DNA of 64,000 nt, from positions 1,984,001-2,048,000 of the forward strand of contig JAECZT010000006.1 in assembly GCA_020055645.1 (NCBI GenBank), written 5' to 3'. Under the pieces are notes generated by a model, which saw nothing but the letters and a program-made list of their open reading frames with translations, was not told where the DNA came from and did no database searches. The position numbers were made by a program, and so were the translations under genes. This document shows positions 13,356 to 27,100 of the stretch, in pieces (within the stretch, counting starts at the first letter, position 1; each line of letters begins with the position of its first letter). The stretch comes from Tomocerus qinae. Its lineage: Eukaryota; Arthropoda; Collembola; Entomobryomorpha; Tomoceridae.

Positions 13356-14530
13356 ACAAAAATTATTTTTCGCCTCGTACAAGCTCAAAAAAATGATTTT
13401 TTTCAAGTGTCTAGTCTTTATAAATGTTATATTACAAAAATTATTAGTCCCCTCGTACAAGTTCAAAAAAATGATTTTTTTCATGTGTCTAGTCTTTATA
13501 AATGTTATATTACAAATGTTTTTGGTCCCCTCGTACAAGCTCAAAAAAATGATTTTTTTCAAGTGTCTAGTCTTTATAAATGTTATGCTACAAAAATTAT
13601 TAGTCCCCTCGTACAAGCTCAAAAAAATGATTTTTTTCAAGTGTCTAGTCTTTATAAATGTTATATTACAAAAATTATTTTTCGCCTCGTACAAGCTCAA
13701 AAAAATGATTTTTTTCAAGTGTCTAGTCTTTATAAATGTTATATTACAAATGTTTTTGGTCCCCTCATACAAGCTCAAAAAATGATTTTTTTCAAGTGTC
13801 TAGTCTTTATAAATGTTATGCTACAAAAATTATTAGTCCCCTCGTACAAGCTCAAAAAAATGATTTTTTTCAAGTGTCTAGTCTTTATTAATGTTATATT
13901 ACAAAAATTATTTTTCGCCTCGTACAAGCTCAAAAAAATGATTTTTTTCAAGTGTCTAGTCTTTATAAATGTTATATTACAAAAATTATTTTTCGCCTCG
14001 TACAAGCTCAAAAAATGATTTTTTTCAAGTGTCTAGTCTTTATAAATGTTATGCTACAAAAATTATTAGTCCCCTCGTACAAGCTCAAAAAAATGATTTT
14101 TTCCAAGTGTCTAGTCTTTATAAATGTTATATTATAAAAATTATTTTTCGCCTCGTACAAGCTCAAAAAAATGATTTTTTTCAAGTGTCTAGTCTTTATA
14201 AATGTTATATTACAAAAATTATTTATCCTCTCGTGCAAGTTCAAAAAAATGATTTTTTTCAAGTGTCTAGTCTTTATAAATGTTATATTACAAATGTTTT
14301 TGGTCCCCACGTACAAGCTCAAAAAAATGATTTTTTTAAAGTGTCTAGTCTTTATAAATGTTATATTACAAATGTTTTGGGTCCCCTCGTACAAGCTCAA
14401 AAAAATGATTTTTTTCAAGTGTCTAGTCTTTATAAATGTTATATTACAAATGTTTTTGGTCCCCTCGTACAAGCTCAAAAAAAATGATTTTTTTCAAGTG
14501 TCTAGTCTTTATAAATGTTGTATTACAAAA
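12671..14530 (+). repeat. Segmental duplication, copy 1 (partner about 4.5 kb downstream)
   Basis: The module order from the marker block at 12671 through CCCCTCATACAAGC (about 13765), the TTTATTAATG monomer, the TTCCAAGTG monomer and the ATGTTGTATTAC monomer (about 14518) recurs at 17178-19040 with an offset near 4507 bp. Right edge estimated by eye. Confidence 0.7.
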
Positions 14531-17177
14531 ATTATTTTTCGCCTCGTACAAGCTCAAAAAATGATTTTTTTCAAGTGTCTAGTCTTTATAAATGTTATGC
14601 TACAAAAATTATTAGTCCCCTCGTACAAGCTCAAAAAAATGATAATTTTCAAGTGTCTAGTCTTTATAAATGTTATATTATAAAAATTATTTTTCGCCTC
14701 GTACAAGCTCAAAAAAATGATTTTTTTCATGTGTCTAGTCTTTATAAATGTTATATTACAAAAATTATTTTTCGCCTCGTACAAGCTCAAAAAAATGATT
14801 TTTTTCAAGTGTCTAGTCTTTATAAATGTTATATTACAAAAATTATTTATCCTCTCGTGCAAGTTCAAAAAAATAATTTTTTTCAAGTGTCTAGTCTTTA
14901 TAAATGTTATATTACAAATGTTTTTGGTCCCCTCGTACAAGCTCAAAAAAATGATTTTTTTCAAGTGTCTAGTCTTTATAAATGTTATATTACAAATGTT
15001 TTGGGTCCCCTCGTACAAGCTCAAAAAATGATTTTTTTCAAGTGTCTAGTCTTTATAAATGTTATATTACAAATGTTTTGGGTCCCCTCGTACAAGCTCA
15101 AAAAATGATTTTTTTCAAGTGTCTAGTCTTTATAAATGTTATATTACAAATGTTTTGGGTCCCCTCGTACAAGCTCAAAAAATGATTTTTTTCAAGTGTC
15201 TAGTCTTTATAAATGTTATGCTACAAAAATTATTAGTCCCCTCGTACAAGCTCAAAAAAATGATAATTTTCAAGTGTCTAGTCTTTATAAATGTTATATT
15301 ATAAAAATTATTTTTCGCCTCGTACAAGCTCAAAAAAATGATTTTTTTCATGTGTCTAGTCTTTATAAATGTTATATTACAAAAATTATTTTTCGCCTCG
15401 TACAAGCTCAAAAAAATGATTTTTTTCAAGTGTCTAGTCTTTATAAATGTTACATTACAAATGTTTTTGGTCCCCTCGTACAAGCTCAAAAAATGATTTT
15501 TTTCAAGTGTCTAGTCTTTATAAATGTTATGCTACAAAAATTATTAGTCCCCTCGTACAAGCTCAAAAAAAATGATTTTTTTCAAGTGTCTAGTCTTTAT
15601 AAATGTTATATTACAAAAATTATTTTTCGCCTCGTACAAGCTCAAAAAAATGATTTTTTTCATGTGTCTAGTGTTTATAAATGTTATATTACAAAAATTA
15701 TTTTTCGCCTCGTACAAGCTCAAAAAAATGATTTTTTTCAAGTGTCTAGTCTTTATAAATGTTATATTACAAATGTTTTTGGTCCCCTCGTACAAGCTCA
15801 AAAAAATGATTTTTTTCAAGTGTCTAGTCTTTATTAATGTTATATTACAAAAATTATTTTTCGCCTCGTACAAGCTCAAAAAAATGATTTTTTTCAAGTG
15901 TCTAGTCTTTATAAATGATATATTACAAATGTTTTGGGTCCCCTCGTACAAGCTCAAAAAATGATTTTTTTCAAGTGTCTAGTCTTTATAAATGTTATAT
16001 TACAAATGTTTTGGGTCCCCTCGTACAAGCTCAAAAAAATGATTTTTTTCAAGTGTCTAGTCTTTATAAATGTTATATTACAAATGTTTTTGGTCCCCTC
16101 GTACAAGCTCAAAAAATGATTTTTTTCAAGTGTCTAGTCTTTATAAATGTTATATTACAAATGTTTTTGGTCCCCACGTACAAGCTCAAAAAAATGATTT
16201 TTTTAAAGTGTCTAGTCTTTATAAATGTTATATTACAAATGTTTTGGGTCCCCTCGTACAAGCTCAAAAAATGATTTTTTTCAAGTGTCTAGTCTTTATA
16301 AATGTTATATTACAAATGTTTTTGGTCCCCTCATACAGCTCAAAAAATGATTTTTTTCAAGTGTCTAGTCTTTATAAATGTTATGCTACAAAAATTATTA
16401 GTCCCCTCGTACAAGCTCAAAAAAATGATTTTTTTCAAGTGTCTAGTCTTTATTAATGTTATATTACAAAAATTATTTTTCGCCTCGTACAAGCTCAAAA
16501 AAATGATTTTTTTCAAGTGTCTAGTCTTTATAAATGTTATATTACAAAAATTATTTTTCGCCTCGTACAAGCTCAAAAAATGATTTTTTTCAAGTGTCTA
16601 GTCTTTATAAATGTTATGCTACAAAAATTATTAGTCCCCTCGTACAAGCTCAAAAAAATGATTTTTTCCAAGTGTCTAGTCTTTATAAATGTTATATTAT
16701 AAAAATTATTTTTCGCCTCGTACAAGCTCAAAAAAATGATTTTTTTCAAGTGTCTAGTCTTTATAAATGTTATATTACAAAAATTATTTATCCTCTCGTG
16801 CAAGTTCAAAAAATGATTTTTTTCAAGTGTCTAGTCTTTATAAATGTTATATTACAAATGTTTTTGGTCCCCACGTACAAGCTCAAAAAAATGATTTTTT
16901 TAAAGTGTCTAGTCTTTATAAATGTTATATTACAAATGTTTTGGGTCCCCTCGTACAAGCTCAAAAAATGATTTTTTTCAAGTGTCTAGTCTTTATAAAT
17001 GTTATGCTACAAAAATTATTAGTCCCCTCGTACAAGCTCAAAAAAATGATAATTTTCAAGTGTCTAGTCTTTATAAATGTTATATTATAAAAATTATTTT
17101 TCGCCTCGTACAAGCTCAAAAAAATGATTTTTTTGAAGTGTCTAGTCTTTATAAATGTTATATTACAAAAATTATTT

Positions 17178-17861
17178 ATCGTCTCGTGCAAGTTCAAAAA
17201 AATGATTTTTTTCAAGTGTCTAGTCTTTATAAATGTTATATTACAAATGTTTTTGGTCCCCACGTACAAGCTCAAAAAAATGATTTTTTTCAAGTGTCTA
17301 GTCTTTATTAATGTTATATTACAAAAATTATTTTTCGCCTCGTACAAGCTCAAAAAAATGATTTTTTTCAAGTGTCTAGTCTTTATAAATGTTATATTAC
17401 AAATGTTTTGGGTCCCCTCGTACAAGCTCAAAAAATGATTTTTTTCAAGTGTCTAGTCTTTATAAATGTTATGCTACAAAAATTATTAGTCCCCTCGTAC
17501 AAGCTCAAAAAATGATAATTTTCAAGTGTCTAGTCTTTATAAATGTTATATTATAAAAATTATTTTTCGCCTCGTACAAGCTCAAAAAAATGATTTTTTT
17601 CATGTGTCTAGTCTTTATAAATGTTATATTACAAAAATTATTTTTCGCCTCGTACAAGCTCAAAAAAATGATTTTTTTCAACTGTCTAGTCTTTATAAAT
17701 GTTATATTACAAATGTTTTTGGTCCCCTCGTACAAGCTCAAAAAATGATTTTTTTCAAGTGTCTAGTCTTTATAAATGTTATATTACAAAAATTATTTTT
17801 CGCCTCGTACAAGCTCAAAAAAATGATTTTTTTCAAGCGTCTAGTCTATAAATATTATATT
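17178..17861 (+). repeat. 684-bp marker block, copy 4 of 6
   Basis: Same start, end and module order. It lacks the ATGATATATT variant of copies 1-3 (it reads ATGTTATATT), grouping it with copies 5 and 6. Confidence 0.87.
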
Positions 17862-19040
17862 ACAAAAATTATTTTTCGCCTCGTACAAGCTCAAAAAAAT
17901 GATTTTTTTCAAGTGTCTAGTCTTTATAAATGTTATATTACAAAAATTATTAGTCCCCTCGTACAAGTTCAAAAAAATGATTTTTTTCATGTGTCTAGTC
18001 TTTATAAATGTTATATTACAAATGTTTTTGGTCCCCTCGTACAAGCTCAAAAAAATGATTTTTTTCAAGTGTCTAGTCTTTATAAATGTTATGCTACAAA
18101 AATTATTAGTCCCCTCGTACAAGCTCAAAAAAATGATTTTTTTCAAGTGTCTAGTCTTTATAAATGTTATATTACAAAAATTATTTTTCGCCTCGTACAA
18201 GCTCAAAAAAATGATTTTTTTCAAGTGTCTAGTCTTTATAAATGTTATATTACAAATGTTTTTGGTCCCCTCATACAAGCTCAAAAAATGATTTTTTTCA
18301 AGTGTCTAGTCTTTATAAATGTTATGCTACAAAAATTATTAGTCCCCTCGTACAAGCTCAAAAAAAATGATTTTTTTCAAGTGTCTAGTCTTTATTAATG
18401 TTATATTACAAAAATTATTTTTCGCCTCGTACAAGCTCAAAAAAATGATTTTTTTCAAGTGTCTAGTCTTTATAAATGTTATATTACAAAAATTATTTTT
18501 CGCCTCGTACAAGCTCAAAAAAATGATTTTTTTCAAGTGTCTAGTCTTTATAAATGTTATGCTACAAAAATTATTAGTCCCCTCGTACAAGCTCAAAAAA
18601 AATGATTTTTTCCAAGTGTCTAGTCTTTATAAATGTTATATTATAAAAATTATTTTTCGCCTCGTACAAGCTCAAAAAAATGATTTTTTTCAAGTGTCTA
18701 GTCTTTATAAATGTTATGTTACAAAAATTATTTATCCTCTCGTGCAAGTTCAAAAAAATGATTTTTTTCAAGTGTCTAGTCTTTATAAATGTTATATTAC
18801 AAATGTTTTTGGTCCCCACGTACAAGCTCAAAAAAATGATTTTTTTAAAGTGTCTAGTCTTTATAAATGTTATATTACAAATGTTTTGGGTCCCCTCGTA
18901 CAAGCTCAAAAAAATGATTTTTTTCAAGTGTCTAGTCTTTATAAATGTTATATTACAAATGTTTTTGGTCCCCTCGTACAAGCTCAAAAAAAATGATTTT
19001 TTTCAAGTGTCTAGTCTTTATAAATGTTGTATTACAAAAA
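17178..19040 (+). repeat. Segmental duplication, copy 2 (partner at 12671)
   Basis: Same module sequence as 12671-14530, ending at the ATGTTGTATTAC monomer near 19025. Small differences exist, such as ATGTTATGTTAC near 18716 in place of ATGTTATATTAC. Confidence 0.7.
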
Positions 19041-19978
19041 TTATTTTTCGCCTCGTACAAGCTCAAAAAAATGATTTTTTTCAAGTGTTTAGTCTTTATA
19101 AATGTTATATTACAAAAATTATTTATCCTCTCGTGCAAGTTCAAAAAAATGATTTTTTTCAAGTGTCTAGTCTTTATAAATGTTATATTACAAATGTTTT
19201 TGGTCCCCACGTACAAGCTCAAAAAAATGATTTTTTTTAAGTGTCTAGTCTTTATAAATGTTATATTACAAATGTTTTGGGTGCCCTCGTACAAGCTCAA
19301 AAAATGATTTTTTTCAAGTGTCTAGTCTTTATAAATGTTATATTACAAATGTTTTGGGTCCCCTCGTACAAGCTCAAAAAATGATTTTTTTCAAGTGTCT
19401 AGTCTTTATAAATGTTATATTACAAATGTTTTGGGTCCCCTCGTACAAGCTCAAAAAATGATTTTTTTCAAGTGTCTAGTCTTTATAAATGTTATGCTAC
19501 AAAAATTATTAGTCCCCTCGTACAAGCTCAAAAAAATGATAATTTTCAAGTGTCTAGTCTTTATAAATGTTATATTATAAAAATTATTTTTCGCCTCGTA
19601 CAAGCTCAAAAAAATGATTTTTTTCATGTGTCTAGTCTTTATAAATGTTATATTACAAAAATTATTTTTCGCCTCGTACAAGCTCAAAAAAATGATTTTT
19701 TTCAAGTGTCTAGTCTTTATAAATGTTACATTACAAATGTTTTTGGTCCCCTCGTACAAGCTCAAAAAATGATTTTTTTCAAGTGTCTAGTCTTTATAAA
19801 TGTTATGCTACAAAAATTATTAGTCCCCTCGTACAAGCTCAAAAAAATGATTTTTATCAAGTGTCTAGTCTTTATAAATGTTATATTACAAAAATTATTT
19901 TTCGCCTCGTACAAGCTCAAAAAAATGATTTTTTTCAAGTGTCTAGTCTTTATAAATGTTATATTACAAAAATTATTT

Positions 19979-20662
19979 ATCGTCTCGTGCAAGTTCAAAA
20001 AAATGATTTTTTTCAAGTGTCTAGTCTTTATAAATGTTATATTACAAATGTTTTTGGTCCCCACGTACAAGCTCAAAAAAATGATTTTTTTCAAGTGTCT
20101 AGTCTTTATTAATGTTATATTACAAAAATTATTTTTCGCCTCGTACAAGCTCAAAAAATGATTTTTTTCAAGTGTCTAGTCTTTATAAATGTTATATTAC
20201 AAATGTTTTGGGTCCCCTCGTACAAGCTCAAAAAATGATTTTTTTCAAGTGTCTAGTCTTTATAAATGTTATGCTACAAAAATTATTAGTCCCCTCGTAC
20301 AAGCTCAAAAAAATGATAATTTTCAAGTGTCTAGTCTGTATAAATGTTATATTATAAAAATTATTTTTCGCCTCGTACAAGCTCAAAAAAATGATTTTTT
20401 TCATGTGTCTAGTCTTTATAAATGTTATATTACAAAAATTATTTTTCGCCTCGTACAAGCTCAAAAAAATGATTTTTTTCAACTGTCTAGTCTTTATAAA
20501 TGTTATATTACAAATGTTTTTGGTCCCCTCGTACAAGCTCAAAAAATGATTTTTTTCAAGTGTCTAGTCTTTATAAATGTTATATTACAAAAATTATTTT
20601 TCGCCTCGTACAAGCTCAAAAAAATGATTTTTTTCAAGCGTCTAGTCTATAAATATTATATT
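19979..20662 (+). repeat. 684-bp marker block, copy 5 of 6
   Basis: Same start, end and order. Private variant GTCTAGTCTGTATAAATG near 20335. Confidence 0.87.
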
Positions 20663-22001
20663 ACAAAAATTATTTTTCGCCTCGTACAAGCTCAAAAAAA
20701 TGATTTTTTTCAAGTGTCTAGTCTTTATAAATGTTATGCTACAAAAATTATTAGTCCCCTCGTACAAGCTCAAAAAAATGATTTTTTTCAAGTGTCTAGT
20801 CTTTATAAATGTTATATTATAAAAATTATTTTTCGCCTCGTACAAGCTCAAAAAAATGATTTTTTTCAAGTGTCTAGTCTTTATAAATGTTATATTATAA
20901 AAATTATTTTTCGCCTCGTACAAGCTCAAAAAAATGATTTTTTTCAAGTGTCTAGTCTTTATAAATGTTATGCTATAAAAATTATTAGTCCCCTCGTACA
21001 AGCTCAAAAAAATGATTTTTTCCAAGTGTCTAGTCTTTATAAATGTTATATTATAAAAATTATTTTTCGCCTCGTACAAGCTCAAAAAAATGATTTTTTT
21101 CAAGTGTCTAGTCTTTATAAATGTTATATTATAAAAATTATTTTTCGCCTCGTACAAGCTCAAAAAAATGATTTTTTTCAAGTGTCTAGTCTTTATAAAT
21201 GTTATATTACAAAAATTATTAGTCCCCTCGTACAAGTTCAAAAAAATGATTTTTTTCATGTGTCTAGTCTTTATAAATGTTATATTACAAATGTTTTTGG
21301 TCCCCTCGTACAAGCTCAAAAAAATGATTTTTTTCAAGTGTCTAGTCTTTATAAATGTTGTATTACAAAAATTATTTTTCGCCTCGTACAAGCTCAAAAA
21401 AATGATTTTTTTCAAGTGTCTAGTCTTTATAAATGTTGTATTACAAAAATTATTTTTCGCCTCGTACAAGCTCAAAAAAATGATTTTTTTCAAGTGTCTA
21501 GTCTTTATAAATGTTATATTACAAAAATTACTTATCCTCTCGTACAAGTTCAAAAAAATGATTTTTTTCAAGTGTCTAGTCTTTATAAATGTTATATTAT
21601 AAAAATTATTTTTCGCCTCGTACAAGCTCAAAAAAATGATTTTTTTCATGTGTCTAGTCTTTATAAATGTTATATTACAAAAATTATTTTTCGCCTCGTA
21701 CAAGCTCAAAAAAATGATTTTTTTCAACTGTCTAGTCTTTATAAATGTTATATTACAAATGTTTTTGGTCCCCTCGTACAAGCTCAAAAAATGATTTTTT
21801 TCAAGTGTCTAGTCTTTATAAATGTTATGCTACAAAAATTATTAGTCCCCTCGTACAAGCTCAAAAAAAATGATTTTTTTCAAGTGTCTAGTCTTTATAA
21901 ATGTTATATTACAAAAATTATTTTTCGCCTCGTACAAGGTCAAAAAAATGATTTTTTTCAAGTGTCTAGTCTTTATAAATGTTATATTACAAAAATTATT
22001 T

Positions 22002-22686
22002 ATCGTCTCGTGCAAGTTCAAAAAAATGATTTTTTTCAAGTGTCTAGTCTTTATAAATGTTATATTACAAATGTTTTTGGTCCCCACGTACAAGCTCAAA
22101 AAAATGGTTTTTTTCAAGTGTCTAGTCTTTATTAATGTTATATTACAAAAATTATTTTTCGCCTCGTACAAGCTCAAAAAAATGATTTTTTTCAAGTGTC
22201 TAGTCTTTATAAATGTTATATTACAAATGTTTTGGGTCCCCTCGTACAAGCTCAAAAAATGATTTTTTTCAAGTGTCTAGTCTTTATAAATGTTATGCTA
22301 CAAAAATTATTAGTCCCCTCGTACAAGCTCAAAAAAATGATAATTTTCAAGTGTCTAGTCTTTATAAATGTTATATTATAAAAATTATTTTTCGCCTCGT
22401 ACAAGCTCAAAAAAATGATTTTTTTCATGTGTCTAGTCTTTATAAATGTTATATTACAAAAATTATTTTTCGCCTCGTACAAGCTCAAAAAAATGATTTT
22501 TTTCAACTGTCTAGTCTTTATAAATGTTATATTACAAATGTTTTTGGTCCCCTCGTACAAGCTCAAAAAATGATTTTTTTCAAGTGTCTAGTCTTTATAA
22601 ATGTTATATTACAAAAATTATTTTTCGCCTCGTACAAGCTCAAAAAAATGATTTTTTTCAAGCGTCTAGTCTATAAATATTATATT
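22002..22686 (+). repeat. 684-bp marker block, copy 6 of 6
   Basis: Same start, end and order as the other copies. After it the array continues with a GTCGTTATAAATG monomer, unlike the other copies. Confidence 0.87.
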
Positions 22687-23489
22687 ACAAAAATTATTTT
22701 TCGCCTCGTACAAGCTCAAAAAAATGATTTTTTTCAAGTGTCTAGTCGTTATAAATGTTATATTACAAATGTTTTGGGTCCCCTCGTACAAGCTCAAAAA
22801 ATGATTTTTTTCAAGTGTCTAGTCTTTATAAATGTTATGCTACAAAAATTATTAGTCCCCTCGTACAAGCTCAAAAAAATGATTTTTTTCAAGTGTCTAG
22901 TCTTTATAAATGTTATATTACAAAAATTATTTTTCGCCTCGTACAAGCTCAAAAAAATGATTTTTTTCAAGTGTCTAGTGTTTATAAATGTTATATTACA
23001 AATGTTTTTGGTCTCCTCGTACAAGCTCAAAAAAATGATTTTTTTCAAGTGTATAGTCTTTATAAATGTTATATTACAAAAATTATTTTTCGCCTCGTAC
23101 AAGCTCAAAAAAATGATTTTTTTCAAGTGTCTAGTCTTTATAAATGTTATATTACAAAAATTATTTTTCGCCTCGTACAAGCTCAAAAAAATGATTTTTT
23201 TCAAGTGTCTAGTCTTTATAAATGTTATATTACAAAAATTATTTTTCGCCTCGTACAAGCTCAAAAAAATGATTTTTTTCAAGTGTCTAGTCTTTATAAA
23301 TGTTATGCTACAAAAATTATTAGTCCCCTCGTACAAGCTCAAAAAAAATGATTTTTTCCAAGTGTCTAGTCTTTATAAATGTTATATTATAAAAATTATT
23401 TTTCGCCTCGTACAAGCTCAAAAAAACGATTTTTTTCAAGTGTCTAGTCTTTATAAATGTTATATTACAAAAATTATTTATCCTCTCGT

Positions 23490-24163
23490 GCAAATTCAAA
23501 AAAATGATTTTTTTCAAGTGTCTAGTCTTTATAAATGTTATATTACAAATGTTTTTGGTCCCCACGTACAAGCTCAAAAAAATGATTTTTTTAAAGTGTC
23601 TAGTCTTTATAAATGTTATATTACAAATGTTTTGGGTCCCCTCGTACAAGCTCAAAAAAATGATTTTTTTCAAGTGTCTAGTCTTTATAAATGTTATATT
23701 ACAAATGTTTTTGGTTCCCTCGTACAAGCTCAAAAAAAATGATTTTTTTCAAGTGTCTAGTCTTTATAAATGTTGTATTACAAAAATTATTTTTCGCCTC
23801 GTACAAGCTCAAAAAAATGATTTTTTTCAAGTGTTTAGTCTTTATAAATGTTATATTACAAAAATTATTTATCCTCTCGTGCAAGTTCAAAAAAATGATT
23901 TTTTTCAAGTGTCTAGTCTTTATAAATGTTATATTACAAATGTTTTTGGTCCCCACGTACAAGCTCAAAAAAATGATTTTTTTAAAGTGTCTAGTCTTTA
24001 TAAATGTTATATTACAAATGTTTTGGGTGCCCTCGTACAAGCTCAAAAAAATGATTTTTTTCAAGTGTCTAGTCTTTATAAATGTTATATTACAAATGTT
24101 TTGGGTCCCCTCGTACAAGCTCAAAAAATGATTTTTTTCAAGTGTCTAGTCTTTATAAATGTT
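23490..24163 (+). repeat. 12-monomer-offset duplication, copy 1
   Basis: Repeats about 937 bp downstream (12 monomers). Shared markers: ATGTTGTATTAC (about 23771 and 24708), GTGTTTAGTC (about 23832 and 24768), CTCTCGTGCAAGTTC, CCCCACG and TTTTTTTAAAGTG in the same order. Private base: GGGTGCCCTCG near 24026. Confidence 0.8.
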
Positions 24164-27100
24164 ATGCTACAAAAATTATTAGTCCCCTCGTACAAGCTCA
24201 AAAAAAATGATTTTTTTCAAGTGTCTAGTCTTTATAAATGTTATATTACAAAAATTATTTTTCGCCTCGTACAAGCTCAAAAAAATGATTTTTTTCAAGT
24301 GTCTAGTCTTTATAAATGTTATATTACAAAAATTATTTTTCGCCTCGTACAAGCTCAAAAAAATGATTTTTTTCAAGTGTCTAGTCGTTATAAATGTTAT
24401 ATTACAAAAATTATTTATCCTCTCGTGCAAGTTCAAAAAAATGATTTTTTTCAAGTGTCTAGTCTTTATAAATGTTATATTACAAATGTTTTTGGTCCCC
24501 ACGTACAAGCTCAAAAAAATGATTTTTTTAAAGTGTCTAGTCTTTATAAATGTTATATTACAAATGTTTTGGGTCCCCTCGTACAAGCTCAAAAAAATGA
24601 TTTTTTTCAAGTGTCTAGTCTTTATAAATGTTATATTACAAATGTTTTTGGTCCCCTCGTACAAGCTCAAAAAAAATGATTTTTTTCAAGTGTCTAGTCT
24701 TTATAAATGTTGTATTACAAAAATTATTTTTCGCCTCGTACAAGCTCAAAAAAATGATTTTTTTCAAGTGTTTAGTCTTTATAAATGTTATATTACAAAA
24801 ATTATTTATCCTCTCGTGCAAGTTCAAAAAAATGATTTTTTTCAAGTGTCTAGTCTTTATAAATGTTATATTACAAATGTTTTTGGTCCCCACGTACAAG
24901 CTCAAAAAAATGATTTTTTTAAAGTGTCTAGTCTTTATAAATGTTATATTACAAATGTTTTGGGTCCCCTCGTACAAGCTCAAAAAAATGATTTTTTTCA
25001 AGTGTCTAGTCTTTATAAATGTTATATTACAAATGTTTTGGGTCCCCTCGTACAAGCTCAAAAAATGATTTTTTTCAAGTGTCTAGTCTTTATAAATGTT
25101 ATATTACAAATGTTTTGGGTCCCCTCGTACAAGCTCAAAAAATGATTTTTTTCAAGTGTCTAGTCTTTATAAATGTTATGCTACAAAAATTATTAGTCCC
25201 CTCGTACAAGCTCAAAAAAATGATAATTTTCAAGTGTCTAGTCTTTATAAATGTTATATTATAAAAACTATTTTTCGCCTCGTACAAGCTCAAAAAAATG
25301 ATTTTTTTCATGTGTCTAGTCTTTATAAATGTTATATTACAAAAATTATTTTTCGCCTCGTACAAGCTCAAAAAAATAATTTTTTTCAACTGTCTAGTCT
25401 TTATAAATGTTATATTACAAATGTTTTTGGTCCCCTCGTACAAGCTCAAAAAAAATGATTTTTTTCAAGTGTCTAGTCTTTATAAATGTTATATTACAAA
25501 AATTATTTTTCGCCTCGTACAAGCTCAAAAAAATGATTTTTTTCAAGTGTCTAGTCTTTATAAATGTTATATTACAAATGTTTTTGGTCCCCTCGTACAA
25601 GCTCAAAAAAAATGATTTTTTTCAAGTGTCTAGTCTTTATAAATGTTGTATTACAAAAATTATTTTTCGCCTCGTACAAGCTCAAAAAAATGATTTTTTT
25701 CAAGTGTCTAGTCTTTATAAATGTTATATTACAAAAATTATTTATCCTCTCGTACAAGCTCAAAAAAATGATTTTTTTCAAGTGTCTAGTCTTTATAAAT
25801 GTTATATTACAAAAATTATTTTTCGCCTCGTACAAGCTCAAAAAAATGATTTTTTTCATGTGTCTAGTCTTTATAAATGTTATATTACAAATGTTTTTGG
25901 TCCCCTCGTACAAGCTCAAAAAAAATGATTTTTTTCAAGTGTCTAGTCTTTATAAATGTTGTATTACAAAAATTATTTTTCGCCTCGTACAAGCTCAAAA
26001 AAATGATTTTTTTCAAGTGTCTAGTCTTTATAAATGTTATATTACAAAAATTATTTATCCTCTCGTACAAGCTCAAAAAAATGATTTTTTTCAAGTGTCT
26101 AGTCTTTATAAATGTTATATTACAAATGTTTTTGGTCCCCTAGTACAAGCTCAAAAAAATGATTTTTTTAAAGTGTCTAGTCTTTATAAATGTTATGCTA
26201 CAAAAATTATTAGTCCCCTCGTACAAGCTCAAAAAACATTTTTTTTTCAAGTGTCTAGTCTTTATAAATTTTATATTATAAAAATTATTTTTCGCCTCGT
26301 ACAAGCTCAAAAAAATGATTTTTTTCAAGTGCCTAGTCTTTATAAATGTTATGCTACAAAAATTATTAGTCCCCTCGTACAAGCTCAAAAAACATGATTT
26401 TTTTCAAGTGTCTGGTCTTTTTAAATTTTATATTATAAAAATTATTTTTCGCCTCGTACAAGCTCAAAAAAATGATTTTTTTCAAGTGTCTAGTCTTTAT
26501 AAATGTTATATTACAAAAATTATTAGTACCCTCGTACAAGTTCAAAAAAATGATTTTTTTCAAGTGTCTAGTCTTTATAAATGTTATATTGTAATTGTTT
26601 TTGGTCCCCTCATACAAGCCCAAAAAAATGATTTTTTTCAAGGGTCTAGTCTTTATAAATGTTATGCTACAAAAATTATTAGTCCCCTCGTACAAGCTCA
26701 AAAAAATGATTTTTTTCAAGTGTCTAGTCTTTATAAATGTTATATTACAAAAATTATTTATCCTCTCGTACAAGTTCAAAAAAATGATTTTTTTCAAGTG
26801 TCTAGTCTTCATAAATGTTATATTACAAATGTTTTTGGTCCCCTCGTACAAGCTCAAAAAATGATTTTTTTCAAGTGTCTAGTTTATATAAATGTTATGC
26901 TACAAAAATTATTAGTCCCCGCGTACAAGCTCAAAAAAATGATTTTTTTAAGTGTCTAGTCTTTATAAATGTTATATTACAAAAATTATTTTTCGCCTCG
27001 TACAAGCTCAAAAAATGATTTTTTTCAAGTGTCTAGTCTTTATAAATGTTATATTACAAATGTTTTTGCTCCCCTCGTACAAGCTCAAAAAAATGATTTT

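Larger units (their letters stand above)
2323..24104 (+). repeat. 78-bp satellite array, domain A
   Basis: About 279 monomers. Common types, by variable module, are: ACAAAAATTATTTTTCGCCT; ACAAATGTTTTTGGTCCCCT; ACAAATGTTTTGGGTCCCCT; GCTACAAAAATTATTAGTCC; TTATCCTCTCGTGCAAGTTC; and ATTATAAAAATTATTTTTCG. Phase-marking variants in the constant part include GATAATTTTCAAG, TTTTTTCATGTG, TTTTTTCAACTG and TTTTTTTAAAGTG. These occur in preferred orders: CTCGTGC monomer, CCCCACGTAC monomer, GGGTCCCC monomer, GCTAC monomer, GATAATT monomer, then CATGTG monomer. No non-satellite sequence lies inside. Confidence 0.97.

Noticed and set aside
20189-22135. Longest open frame (648 codons) as a repeat-protein gene
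   Set aside because: It is built of 26-residue repeats equal to one satellite monomer each. Other frames and the opposite strand are open in the same region, and frame breaks follow A-run length. There is no unique sequence, signal peptide or domain.
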